Shown here: positions 1 to 9,282 of the stretch, piece after piece
How positions within the stretch are numbered: position 1 is the first letter of the stretch
Layout of the letters: every line of letters starts with the position of its first letter
Assembly (NCBI RefSeq): GCF_000208925.1
Contig: NW_001914929.1
Location: forward strand, 5,333 to 42,116
DNA length: 36,784 nucleotides
From: Entamoeba histolytica HM-1:IMSS
Lineage: Eukaryota; Evosea; Mastigamoebida; Endamoebidae
Direction: 5' to 3'
Notes under the pieces: model-generated
Seen by the model: the letters and a program-made list of their open reading frames with translations, nothing else
What the model was told of the DNA's origin: nothing
Databases searched by the model: none
Translations under genes and position numbers: made by a program

Positions 1-338
1 TACCTCAAAATATCTGTATCTGTTCTAAAAATATCTGTATCTATTCTAAAAATATAAATATAAATCTATTTATAGAAAAATGGTATTTTAAAAACAATAA
101 TATAAACATAAAAATGTTATATAAAACAATAGTAATAAAAATGTTATTTATCCCAAAAGGACCAGATTTTCCCACTGTGTATATATGATGTATCACACTA
201 TTGTCAAATTGTACCATAGAAAAATATTATAAAAAGATATAATTATAATTCAATAAATTAAAATTAAAATTTAAATAAAATGAATAAAAATATTTAAATA
301 GAAAATAAATAAAAAGTAATTAATTAAGTATTAATAGA
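1..338 (+). repeat. Left arm of a perfect inverted repeat
   Basis: Bases 1-338 are the exact reverse complement of 971-1308; I followed the pairing (positions sum to 1309) across the arm and saw no mismatch until 339/970. The repeat may extend beyond the left edge of the window. Bases 311-338 match the first 28 nt of the SINE found complete at 9283, so the arm is about 310 bp of non-SINE flank plus a SINE 5' tip. I see no coding potential. Confidence 0.93.
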
Positions 339-409
339 ATTTACTTAAATATGATTAAATAATAATTAATTTGTATTATTTATGAACATTTTGTATGTAT
401 TGTTTCTCT

Positions 410-998
410 TTCTTTATTCTTTTTGTATCAACACCATAAACAAACTTTAATATAATTCATGTTTTGACTTTCCAAGTTATTATATAGTTACGATGGTGTG
501 TTTGAATTAGAAATTGATTTGTTAATATTGAAAAAGATGTAACAATTTATTATGGTTGAATATTACTTACTGTATTATATGAATTGGTATGTATTAATAA
601 AAGAAATTATAAAATATATATGGATGTATTAACCAAGGAAAATGATTTGCTAAAGTGTGGGTAAGACTAAAAGAAAATTAGTCATAATAATATAATGGGA
701 ATGAAATAGTCTCTTCTCTCATTCATAAAATTAAGAAAAAAGGAAAAAGAAAATGTTTAAAATTAAGACAGAAAATAAACAAAAGGTTAAAAAGAAGAAT
801 TAAACAGAAGAAGGATGAGAAGACATTAATAAGAAGAAATAAAACAAAGAAGTGATTTTCTCAATTTGCAAGAAAAACATAAATGATAAGTTAAACAAAA
901 AGATTACTCTTTTTTAATAAGCTCAGGGATGGGATTAGTCTCGGCTAAACTAGGAAGAATAGATGAAAAATCTATTAATACTTAATTAATTACTTTTT
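410..998 (-). mobile_element. SINE copy, reverse orientation, inside the inverted repeat
   Basis: Read on the minus strand from about 998 this matches the SINE at 9283-9833 over most of its length. Shared blocks are the 5' tip, the stretch reading CTATTCTTCCTAG followed by GAGACTAATCCCATCCCTGAGC, the TTTTCTTTTAGTCTTACCCACAC stretch (each partly shown), and the segment near 470-500 with the complement of AGTTACGATGGTG. It carries one copy of the 26-bp internal unit where the other SINE has two. The last ~20 nt at its 3' end do not match the other copy. I found no clear target-site duplication. Its first 28 nt lie inside the right repeat arm. Confidence 0.8.
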
Positions 999-1308
999 AT
1001 TTATTTTCTATTTAAATATTTTTATTCATTTTATTTAAATTTTAATTTTAATTTATTGAATTATAATTATATCTTTTTATAATATTTTTCTATGGTACAA
1101 TTTGACAATAGTGTGATACATCATATATACACAGTGGGAAAATCTGGTCCTTTTGGGATAAATAACATTTTTATTACTATTGTTTTATATAACATTTTTA
1201 TGTTTATATTATTGTTTTTAAAATACCATTTTTCTATAAATAGATTTATATTTATATTTTTAGAATAGATACAGATATTTTTAGAACAGATACAGATATT
1301 TTGAGGTA
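971..1308 (-). repeat. Right arm of the perfect inverted repeat
   Basis: Exact reverse complement of bases 1-338, separated from it by a 632-bp spacer that contains the reverse SINE. The outer end (1308) is opposite base 1, so the true outer boundary is not known. Downstream of 1308 the sequence continues with related GATATTTT-rich DNA. Confidence 0.93.
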
Positions 1309-1627
1309 TTCCATTTAAAATGAACGATTGTTGGATATTTTTGAACTATTCTTAGATATTTTCTTATTTTGAAGTATTATATCTTCGTTATTTTCGTAAT
1401 TTCCTTATTATAGATATTTTTGAAGTAATAAAAAGATATTTTATAACTCTTACACTTTTTGAATATTCTATTTTTCTTACACTTTTTGCATCATTGTAGG
1501 TATTACAATTTTTGGATATTTTATTATAGTTTTATATATTAAATTTAATAGAAATTAACCCTATACTAAAATTAAACATTTAATTTTAATAAAAACAATA
1601 ATGATCTAATAATTATTCTTAGTCGAA
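1309..1627. repeat. Degenerate GATATTTT-motif tract, no gene
   Basis: This 319-bp stretch has no gene. The short motif GATATTTT(T)GA and near variants recur at about 1334, 1354, 1412, 1434 and 1516, and also just inside the repeat arm at about 1273 and 1294. Spacing is irregular (roughly 20-80 nt). It looks like an old degenerate tandem array or simply biased AT DNA. The 3' end may contain the promoter of the ORF at 1628, but I see no GAAC element. Confidence 0.35.
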
Positions 1628-2050
1628 ATGAGCGTTAACAATGAGAGTTCAATGAAGCACGCTGATTCTCAAGAATCAGATTGTGCTGAGATTCTCGATA
1701 TTATTGACCTCGTCTTTCATCAGGAGGACGAAGAACGAGGAACAATAATTCGACGCGAGCTTTCAGAATTGAAAAGCTTGCTTGTTAACGCAGTAGAGGA
1801 TATAGACCATTTCCTCTACTACTTTGACAGAATGGACCGAGCCGTGCTCGGTTCATTTAATGTTAAAGTAATTGGTGACCTGAAAAAGATCGCCGATAAA
1901 AAATCAGAACTTGTACGTTCTGGTATTTTATCTCGCAATGGTCCATCAGTTAGTGGAGTAGCTTTCCAAGGCAATACCTCCAAAGATGCCTGGAAAGTGA
2001 ATGAAATAACTGAAATCAATAAAATAAATATTAATTACTTAAATCATTGA
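1628..2050 (+). CDS. Unrecognised 140-aa ORF of GC-rich composition
   Basis: The ORF starts at ATG 1628 and ends at TGA 2050. I do not recognise the protein: an acidic, Ser-rich N-terminus (residues 1-25) precedes a probably helical region (about 35-95, with EDIDHFLYYFDRMDR) and a basic tail. Codon use differs sharply from every other gene here, with many C/G third positions (CTC, GAC, GTC, CAG, GAG, GCC, CTG) up to about base 2010. From there the last dozen or so codons are AT-rich (NKININYLNH). That break suggests a GC-richer inserted segment whose reading frame runs into native DNA, so the natural C-terminus may be lost. It lies between the inverted repeat and a dead LINE. It could be part of an unidentified repetitive element or acquired DNA. 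No signal peptide or membrane segment is seen. Confidence 0.5.
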   Translation: MSVNNESSMKHADSQESDCAEILDIIDLVFHQEDEERGTIIRRELSELKSLLVNAVEDIDHFLYYFDRMDRAVLGSFNVKVIGDLKKIADKKSELVRSGILSRNGPSVSGVAFQGNTSKDAWKVNEITEINKININYLNH

Positions 2051-2184
2051 AGAATACATCACAACTTTTAAATAAAAATAATTATTACATGAAACAAATG
2101 AGATTAATGTGAATATTCATTATTACAATTGATTTAACATACACCAAAAATGTTTAATACAAATAAGATGGTTCATAGATATGA

Positions 2185-5100
2185 TCATTTTGAAAATAGA
2201 CATTGGTACAATTGTTGGAACATATATGTTGTCATCAAAATTACTATTATCCTAATAGAAGATATAAACAATATCATTACAAAAACAGAAACAATCAGAA
2301 GAGGATAAATAGAAGTCAAAGATATTATATGAAAGAAAAGAGATAGAGGAACAAAAGACTTGAAAGAGAAGACGAAATAATAAAAAATGGATGAAAATGA
2401 TTGAAGATATTGAAAGTTAGTAACAAGAATAAAAAATTGGAAAAGAAGAAGAATAAGAAATAGCAATGGAAATGAAGAAAAGAAGAAATAATACAAGAAG
2501 AAGTTAAAGAAACAGATGAAGAAGAAATAGAAGTAATTAAGAAAGAACAACAAAAAGAAATAGAAGATATAATAAAAGAGAAAGAAAAAGAAAAGAAAGC
2601 AAATGAAATAGAGAATAATAAACAAAGGATAAAAAACAGAAGAACAAACAAAGAAAGAATTACAAGAACAAATAGATAAAATGTAGAAAATAATAAAATA
2701 AAGAGAGAAAGAAACACAAAAATGAACAGAAGAAGTAGAAAAAGAGATGAATAGATAGAAGAAATACTTAGAGAAGAAGAAAATAATATTATAGAAAGAA
2801 AAAGAGAGAAGAAAGAGATAGAACAAGGAACAATAAAAAGACAAACAACATCAGGAATAGAAAGTATGGAAAATATTTAGAAAGAATAGAAAAAGAGTAA
2901 TGTAGTAGAAGAGAAACAAGAAATGATAGAACAAAAGGAAAAATGAAGAAGAAAGAAGAGAAACAAAAATAAGAAAATACATAAGTTATGGAATGAATAA
3001 ATTAAATAATAAATTAAAAAAAAAAGAAAATAAGAATAGAAGAATGGAAGAAACAAGAAAATAAAGAAAGAATAACATAATGATATTACAAAAGAAGAAT
3101 ATATCAAAATAAACAAAGAAATGAGATGGATTAAAAAGATATCATAAAACATGTTAATAAAATAGTAGAATAGATGAGAAGTAATACAGAAAATGAAAGA
3201 ATAAAAGAAATAATCAAAACAAAATGAACAATAAGATTGATACAGAATATATTGATGATTTAATAAGAAAAAGGAAAAGATAAAAAAGAAAGGAGTTATA
3301 TTTAGTATTATTTTCATAGTAATATTTTTGATGAAATAATAAAATACAATAATAAGAAATGGGAATTGAAAGAAATATCAAAGAAATACAAAAACAATTA
3401 TAAAATAATATATATAATTGAAAATAAATAGAATATAAATTTATATGATATAAAAAGAATATAGGAGAAATAAACTAATGTAAAATAAAATACAAGATAT
3501 ATTAATAAGATGAAATTATAAAATAAGAAGGATATTAAGAATAAGAATATTACAAGAAGAAAATAATAAGAATAGAAGTGAATGAAGAAATAAAAGAAAT
3601 AAGAAAGAAATTGAATTAAATAAAAGAAAAAGAAACAATTTTATTTTTGAATCAAATATATAATAAAGAAAGAAAAATAAATTTAGAAAATGAAAGAATT
3701 AAAGAAATAATAGAAGAAAGTAAAACAATGAATTTGAAAAGAGTAACAATAACAATAGAAGATATTGAAAAAGTAATAACTATAATACCATCATAGAATG
3801 CATCATGTATAAACACATTACAAGGATATTATCTAAAAAATTAGAAAGTAATAGAGATAAAATAAAGAATATATTTAATGAATAGATAGAAATACCAAAA
3901 ACAATCACATTAGAAATGTTAAGAGGAAGAATAGTTTTAATATATAAAGGTGGAGATAATAAAAAATCCAGAGAATTGTAGACAAATCACTTGTTTGAAT
4001 ATAATTATGAAAATATTCACAACAACCATAAAAATGAAGATAGAAGAATAACTAATAAAGAATAAAAATAAATTTAAAAATAATAAAAGTCAATATTGAA
4101 ACAAGAAATTGAGTTTAGCAGCTAATGAATGAAGTATAAAGAGTTTAATAGAAAGAAATAAAGAGAAACACTACATAAAAGATAATTAGAAACATTTTAT
4201 GATAATAAAAAGCATCTGATAATGTAAATCATACATGACTAGAAATTACATTAAAATACTTAAAAATGTAATTTCAAATAACACAAATAATAAAAAGTAA
4301 GAGTGAAAGATGGAGAATAAAATATGATATAAATATAAAAAAGAAATATGAGAAGTCAAAATAAATAATTATATTTTATAATGTGACTATATTCTCTCTT
4401 ATTCATATTACAAATGAATATCATTTCTGATGTAATTCTTTAAAATGAAAATGACTAAAAGTGACACATGTATTATATATTGATGATATTAAAGTAACTA
4501 ATGAAACAAAATGGAAATAACACATCAGAAAATAATTGAAACAAATGAATCAATAGAATTGAAATAAAAAATAAATGATGAATAGTAAAAAGAGGAAATA
4601 TAAGTAATGCAGATAACACGAATATTATACAATTATAAGATAAAGAATATTCATATAAATAATTATGAGATGATCAAATTTACAAGAAATGATGATACAG
4701 AATGTATATGGAAAATAATTAATAATATAAAAGAATGAATAGAAGAAATAAATGAAATGATATGAATTATATTAATAGAATAAATACAGAAATAATACCA
4801 AAATTCACATACAATGTTTCTGTTGTTAAATAACCAATTATGAAAATAAATGAAATAGATAAAATGATAAGAAAATGAATAAAGTAATGAAATATAATAT
4901 GTACAGGAATGTGTACGAGTAGATTATATTTCAATCAAAATAAAATGGAAATGGAATAAAGAGTTTAAGAGATGAATATTGTATTTAAATAATAAGAACA
5001 AATATATAATTATAGTTGAAAAGATGAGATATAATATGAGATATAATAAAGAAATATGAAAAAGAAATGAATATTGAATAGATTGTATAAAATATGTGGA

Positions 5101-6055
5101 AAAAGAATAAACAACGAAAAATAAAGATAAAAAGAAAATAATAAAATACATAAAAGACAAGTTTCAAGAAGAATATAACAATAAGTGGAGAAATAAGAAA
5201 GTAAGGAATGAATGAATATTTAAAATGAATTGAAGATAAAATGACCGACAAAAAGAAAAACAAATAAAGTATGGAAAACAATTAATAATATAAAGAAAGT
5301 ATATATTCAAATAAAGAAAAAGTAAGAAATAATAGAATAAGAAAAGTAATTTGGATAAATGAACAAAAATATGCAATGAGTAATATCTGTAATAAAATAC
5401 CAACAATAAATAATGTCATTCTTAACTGTATAATCACTAAAAAACACAGACGAATAAACATGATAAATTAGAAGATATATATGGAGAGATTTAAAAATTA
5501 AATAAGAGATATATAAAGAAGAAGAAATAAAGAAAAAAGAGAATAAGAAAATACAAAGAAATTAATAATAAGAAAAGAAGAATAGAGAAAGATAAAATAC
5601 TTATGGTTTGAATCAAGAAATAATAAATAAGAATGAAAACTTTGATAAAAGATAAGCTATTTGTGTCAGAGATTTAAATAAAAAAGAAGCAATAATCATA
5701 GATATGACAATAGTAAGAGACAATAATATAAGTAAAACATTTACAGATAAAATAAATATATGAAAATACAAGAATATATCAGAAAAATAGAAAGAATAAT
5801 AAGAGTAATAGTTATATCATTCATAATAACAGTAGGAAGATTGATAAATAAAGAAAGAGTTAGATTGTTGAGAAATGAATGAATTAAAATTCGACTGAAA
5901 ATAATGGTAAAAGATATTGTAATATCATATATGAAAGACATTATGAAACATTGAGGAGAATATTCAGGAATATACAGTGATGTAGAAGAATAAGTAGAAG
6001 TAGACTCTGGAGGGTGTGAATGATGAGAAGAAATTCTCACATGAACAATAAGTTA
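2185..6055 (+). mobile_element. Decayed R2-clade LINE (LINE A)
   Basis: No long ORF survives, but translated fragments match LINE B at 14,780-19,375. The N-terminal part near 2250-2340 has a RRYKQYHYKNRN-like stretch, compared with RRYKQYQNKKQNRN in LINE B. The RT fingers near 3905-3960 read RGRIVLIYKGGDN, followed by a shifted frame with CRQITCLN. RT motif remnants near 4195-4250 read KASDNVNHT. The endonuclease near 5665-5720 reads IIIDMTIVRDNN, then FTDKIN and, near 5840-5860, GRLINKERVRLL. Stop codons and frameshifts occur throughout. The 5' boundary is uncertain (2100-2185). The 3' boundary is near 6055, and no target-site duplication was found. The Phe-rich open frames on the minus strand are shadows of this purine-rich element. 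Confidence 0.8.
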
Positions 6056-6094
6056 AAATCATTAGTCATTAGTTTATTGTTTATTCTTGAATAG

Positions 6095-6215
6095 ATTTGA
6101 AGATGGCACGTCAAATACACTATATTCAACAATAAAATATTCCCATATTTAAAATCTTCAAAGTATCATCTGGTTATGACGTGACTTTGGTAAGATAATA
6201 TCTATTTCACAGTAA
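6095..6215 (-). mobile_element. SINE/LINE 3'-end fragment, reverse orientation
   Basis: On the minus strand this short piece contains GTCATAACCAGATGATA and, about 60 nt later, GACGTGCCATCTTCAAATCT. The complete SINE at 9283-9833 ends with GTCATAACCAGATAATA and then GACGTGCCACCTTCGATCT at nearly the same spacing. Only the 3' end is present. Entamoeba LINE/SINE partners share their 3' ends, so this could be a 5'-truncated copy of either. Confidence 0.6.
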
Positions 6216-6240
6216 TTTATTATTTATTATTATTTATTAA

Positions 6241-6770
6241 GGTGAGTATTATGTATCAAGAATTATAATTTATTAAAGAAGATGCATATATAATTGTTAC
6301 TGCCGTATGTGAATTTGAATATAATGATATTACCTATGAACAGTGTTTCTTTAAGAGAAGAAGATGATGATAAAGGAGATGAACAATAATCATTATGTTA
6401 TGGATATACTCTCCTTAAAACAACAATATAAAGAATGAGAAATAACTTATTACTCATTAAAATTAAAACAAAAATCAGGCAGCAACTTAAATGATGAACC
6501 ATTTAATTCAAGCATGGTTGAAAAAAAACAATATTTCAATAGAAATAAAGCATGTTGAAGAAACTGATTTGCTCACTTCTCAACATGATGAAAAAATAAA
6601 GATGAGGTTAATCATAATTGATTTGTTTTTCTTTCAACTATCTTTTTATTTTTGTTTCAATATATTTCTTTGTGATTATTATATCATATTTTCCTTCTTT
6701 CTTTTTAATTTCTTCATATCCTCCAAGAATAAAAGCAACAAGAAAAATTCAAATCACAAAAGATGAAATA
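6241..6770 (+). pseudogene. Possible relic of a protein-coding gene
   Basis: No intact gene. Three frames in succession carry protein-like stretches: frame one near 6270-6370 reads CEFEYNDITYEQCFFKRRED, another near 6465-6540 reads LNDEPFNSSMVEKKQYFNRN, and a third near 6555-6600 reads EIKHVEETDLLTSQHDEK. They are separated by stops and frame changes. I cannot name the family. The open frame 6491-6766 becomes Phe-rich after 6620 and is probably not a gene. Bases 6771-7036 are A/T-rich spacer leading into the next promoter. Confidence 0.25.
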
Positions 6771-6980
6771 ACAAAAAAAAAATGAATATTGTTTTTGTTA
6801 AAAAAAATGTAAAAAACACAAAAAATAAACTAATTATAGAAAATAACAGTATTATAATTTTATTATTATTATATTATTAATATTATTATATAATTATTGT
6901 TATTGTAAAAATGATAAAAATAACATTTATTTAAAATAGAATGATGCTAAAATTAATACCTGACTTGATGTTAATAACGT

Positions 6981-7036
6981 GTATTAACTATTTAAACATC
7001 CATATTTTGAACTTATAAATATCAAATTAAATTAAA
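6981..7036 (+). promoter_or_regulatory. Core promoter of the TLDc gene
   Basis: A TATTTAAAC box lies at about 6989-6997 and a GAACTT element at 7009-7014, 23-28 nt before the ATG at 7037. Entamoeba core promoters combine a GTATTTAAA-like TATA box, a GAAC element and an initiator. The match and spacing support 7037 as the true start. Confidence 0.6.
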
Positions 7037-8242
7037 ATGGAAGAGTTAATAAACAAGAATAACAAACTGATTAAAGAATTAGTAGAAACACTTCCAAACA
7101 TTCAACAATCAATTGATGATGTTAATAAGAAATATCAATATTATTTAGGAAGTATTAAAAATGAAGTATTTAAAATAAAAGATGATGAAACATATGAACA
7201 GGCAATTAAAAGAGGAGAAGGAATATTTGATAGGATTGATGAAACCGAAAGAAGAAGAAAATTAGTGATAGAGAAAAGTCAAGAAACAATCAACCAAATA
7301 GAAATAATTAAGAAACAAATGTCAAGAATCATAGAAGAATGTAAATATGATGAAGGAACACTAAGTAAAACATGGGATGAACTAATAGTTAACATCATTT
7401 CAATTGAAGAAGTGAAAATGAGAGATAAAATATTAAGAAAACCACAAGAAAAAGATAAAATCACATCAGAATTTAATAAGAAGAAAGAAGAATGGAAAAC
7501 ATATTACAGTGATTATTTCTCAAGGAAGAAGATAAAAGAAGAAGAAAGAAAGAAACAAGAGCAAGAGAGAAAGATACAAGAACATGATAGAAAGATACGA
7601 GAACTAGAGAAAAAGATACAAGAGCACGAGAAAAAGATACGAGAAGTTGAGGAAGAAGAGAGAAGAAAAGAAGAAGAAAGAAAGAAACAAGAAGAGAAAT
7701 TAAGAATGAAAGGAATGAGCACCATGGAAGAAATTCGACAAATAGAAGAATGGACAAATAGAGAAATAACCAATATACTATTTGATTCAGACATTGATAA
7801 TTGGAATATTAATACATCAGTATTTGGAGAAAGAATATGGAATAAAAAACATATAATAATTATTATTGAAGATTCAGAAGGAAATAAATTTGGAGGATAT
7901 GTTAATTCTAAAATTGATAAAGTTAATGGTGGTTATTGGATAAATGATTCACAATCATTTGTATTTTCATTAGAATCAAAAGGAAGAATGGAAGGAATGA
8001 AGAAATTTGATATTAAAGAACCACAACATGCATTTTGGTTAGATAATCAAACAGATGATTGTTTGTTTGAATTTGGATATGGATATAGAGGTGATATTTG
8101 TGTTTATAAAGAAAATGATAAAACAAAATCATATTGTAGTGAATATTCATTTGAATATGAAGGAATATCAAATGCACTTTGTGGAAAACAATATCCATAT
8201 CGTTTCACACCAAAACGAATCATAGTAATTGAAATGAAATGA
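7037..8242 (+). CDS. Coiled-coil TLDc-domain protein
   Basis: This single-exon 401-aa protein has two parts. Residues about 1-230 are charged and helical. The stretch about 160-225 is a long Glu/Lys/Arg coiled coil built from a 14-residue repeat (RKIQEHDRKIRELE followed by KKIQEHEKKIREVE). Residues about 235-401 form a TLDc-like domain, with FGERIWNKKHIIIIIEDSEG, FGGYVNSKI, SFVFSLES, GYRGDICVYK and a C-terminal NALCGKQYPYRFTP. TLDc domains elsewhere are linked to oxidative-stress resistance and V-ATPase regulation; coiled-coil TLDc proteins are an expanded Entamoeba family of unknown role. It is probably cytoplasmic, since no signal peptide or membrane segment is seen. A TATA box and a GAAC element precede the ATG. 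The gene is intact although it is surrounded by dead elements. Confidence 0.85.
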   Translation: MEELINKNNKLIKELVETLPNIQQSIDDVNKKYQYYLGSIKNEVFKIKDDETYEQAIKRGEGIFDRIDETERRRKLVIEKSQETINQIEIIKKQMSRIIEECKYDEGTLSKTWDELIVNIISIEEVKMRDKILRKPQEKDKITSEFNKKKEEWKTYYSDYFSRKKIKEEERKKQEQERKIQEHDRKIRELEKKIQEHEKKIREVEEEERRKEEERKKQEEKLRMKGMSTMEEIRQIEEWTNREITNILFDSDIDNWNINTSVFGERIWNKKHIIIIIEDSEGNKFGGYVNSKIDKVNGGYWINDSQSFVFSLESKGRMEGMKKFDIKEPQHAFWLDNQTDDCLFEFGYGYRGDICVYKENDKTKSYCSEYSFEYEGISNALCGKQYPYRFTPKRIIVIEMK

Positions 8243-8986
8243 TTCAATCTTGAATTAATTGAAAATGAAATAAAAAAAGAATAAAAACAAATCAATGAAG
8301 AATATGAACAGCCATTTCATTCATCTGCCAATGAATGAAATGATGAATTAAAAATTTACATAATTCAATGTTGATTTATTTTATTTCATTTAATGAAATA
8401 TTCAATGAGGGTGTTTTTAATAAATAATGGAAATAAAATAGAAATAAAATGATAAAATGGTGATATTAATTAATTTAATAATAAATGATTATAATGAATT
8501 TCATCATTATTATAAATTAGATAATTATTGAATAGTTATTATTTGTTGTTTTATTTCTTTTATATCTTTATTCACTTTATTTCCTTTCTTATTTTATTAT
8601 TATTTTGTTATTCTTTATGATTGTGTTTAAATGATTTTATTTTCTTGTTATTATTTATATTTATTCTCTTTATCTTCATATTTCATTTAATGTTTATTAT
8701 CATATTGTATTATTTATTGATGAAATTATATGAATAATTTTTAGTTATTTAATTATTATTTAATGATATTGGATATTATCATTGTTTTATTTTTCACAAT
8801 TAGTTATTCATATTCTCTTATTTTATTGTATTTGTTTCATTTGCAATATGAAATATTGATATTAAATATTAATTTGAAGTATTTGTTTTGTTTTAGTTTA
8901 TATTAAAACTGTTTAATAAGAAAATTGATTGTTATTGATTGTTCATTATAATTTTTATTTCTTTAGTTTTCATTTAATTGATTCAA
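8243..8986. other. Gene-free AT-rich spacer
   Basis: I see no gene, RNA gene or recognisable repeat in these 744 bases. The stretch switches from A-rich to T-rich on the plus strand near 8500. It would hold the 3' ends of the two convergent genes around it (TLDc on plus, zinc-ribbon gene on minus). Confidence 0.6.
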
Positions 8987-9211
8987 TTAATTAGTTCGGC
9001 ATCCACACTTCATACATGTGTTTGGTTTACGTAATTTATTGTAACATTTTCCACATGCTTTTGCTGGTGTTGCACTTCCAAGTGTTTTTCCACAAATCAA
9101 ACATTTTGATCCTCCTTTTCTACATGAATGACAAAGAAGTACAACTGATCCACTCTTCAATACTTATCCACAGAACATGCATTGTTGTTTACACCATGAG
9201 CAAACTGACAT
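8987..9211 (-). pseudogene. Small zinc-ribbon protein gene with one in-frame stop
   Basis: The minus-strand frame from ATG 9211 to TAA 8987 encodes 74 residues with one nonsense codon (TAA) at codon 16. It has paired cysteines throughout: CSWC, CMFCG, CHSC, CLICGKTLG, ACGKCYNK and CMKCGC. The first half (CMFCG-stop-VLKSGS...CHSC) resembles the second half (CLICGKTLGSATPAKACGKC), and by that alignment the stop replaces a lysine (AAA to TAA). The pattern resembles small CRIPT-like multi-zinc proteins, but I am not certain of the family. No intron that keeps the Cys pairs would remove the stop. A SINE has inserted 54 bp upstream of the ATG, so promoter damage plus the nonsense codon fits a recently lost gene. 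A sequencing error is the alternative. Confidence 0.65.
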
Positions 9212-9264
9212 TGTTTCTTTTTGCAAAGAAAGAAATAGAAAAACAACGAAAAACAAATAATATA

Positions 9265-9282
9265 AAAAGAATATAAATATAA
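9265..9282 (+). repeat. 5' target-site duplication of the SINE
   Basis: An 18-nt AT-rich sequence beginning AAAAGAATATAAAT is repeated exactly at 9834-9851, directly flanking the SINE. This is the signature of target-primed insertion. Confidence 0.85.

Noticed and set aside
2185..3317. Minus-strand open frames rich in Phe/Ser/Leu (219, 130 and 146 codons)
   Set aside because: They are the complement of the purine-rich LINE A coding strand; no ATG context, motifs or known family, and the plus strand has LINE homology.
6491..6766. 91-codon plus-strand frame as a gene
   Set aside because: Only the first 40 codons look protein-like; the rest is Phe-rich low complexity, and neighbouring frames carry related relic segments.
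9016..9276. 86-codon plus-strand frame
   Set aside because: It is the complement of the zinc-ribbon gene; the Cys pattern exists only on the minus strand.
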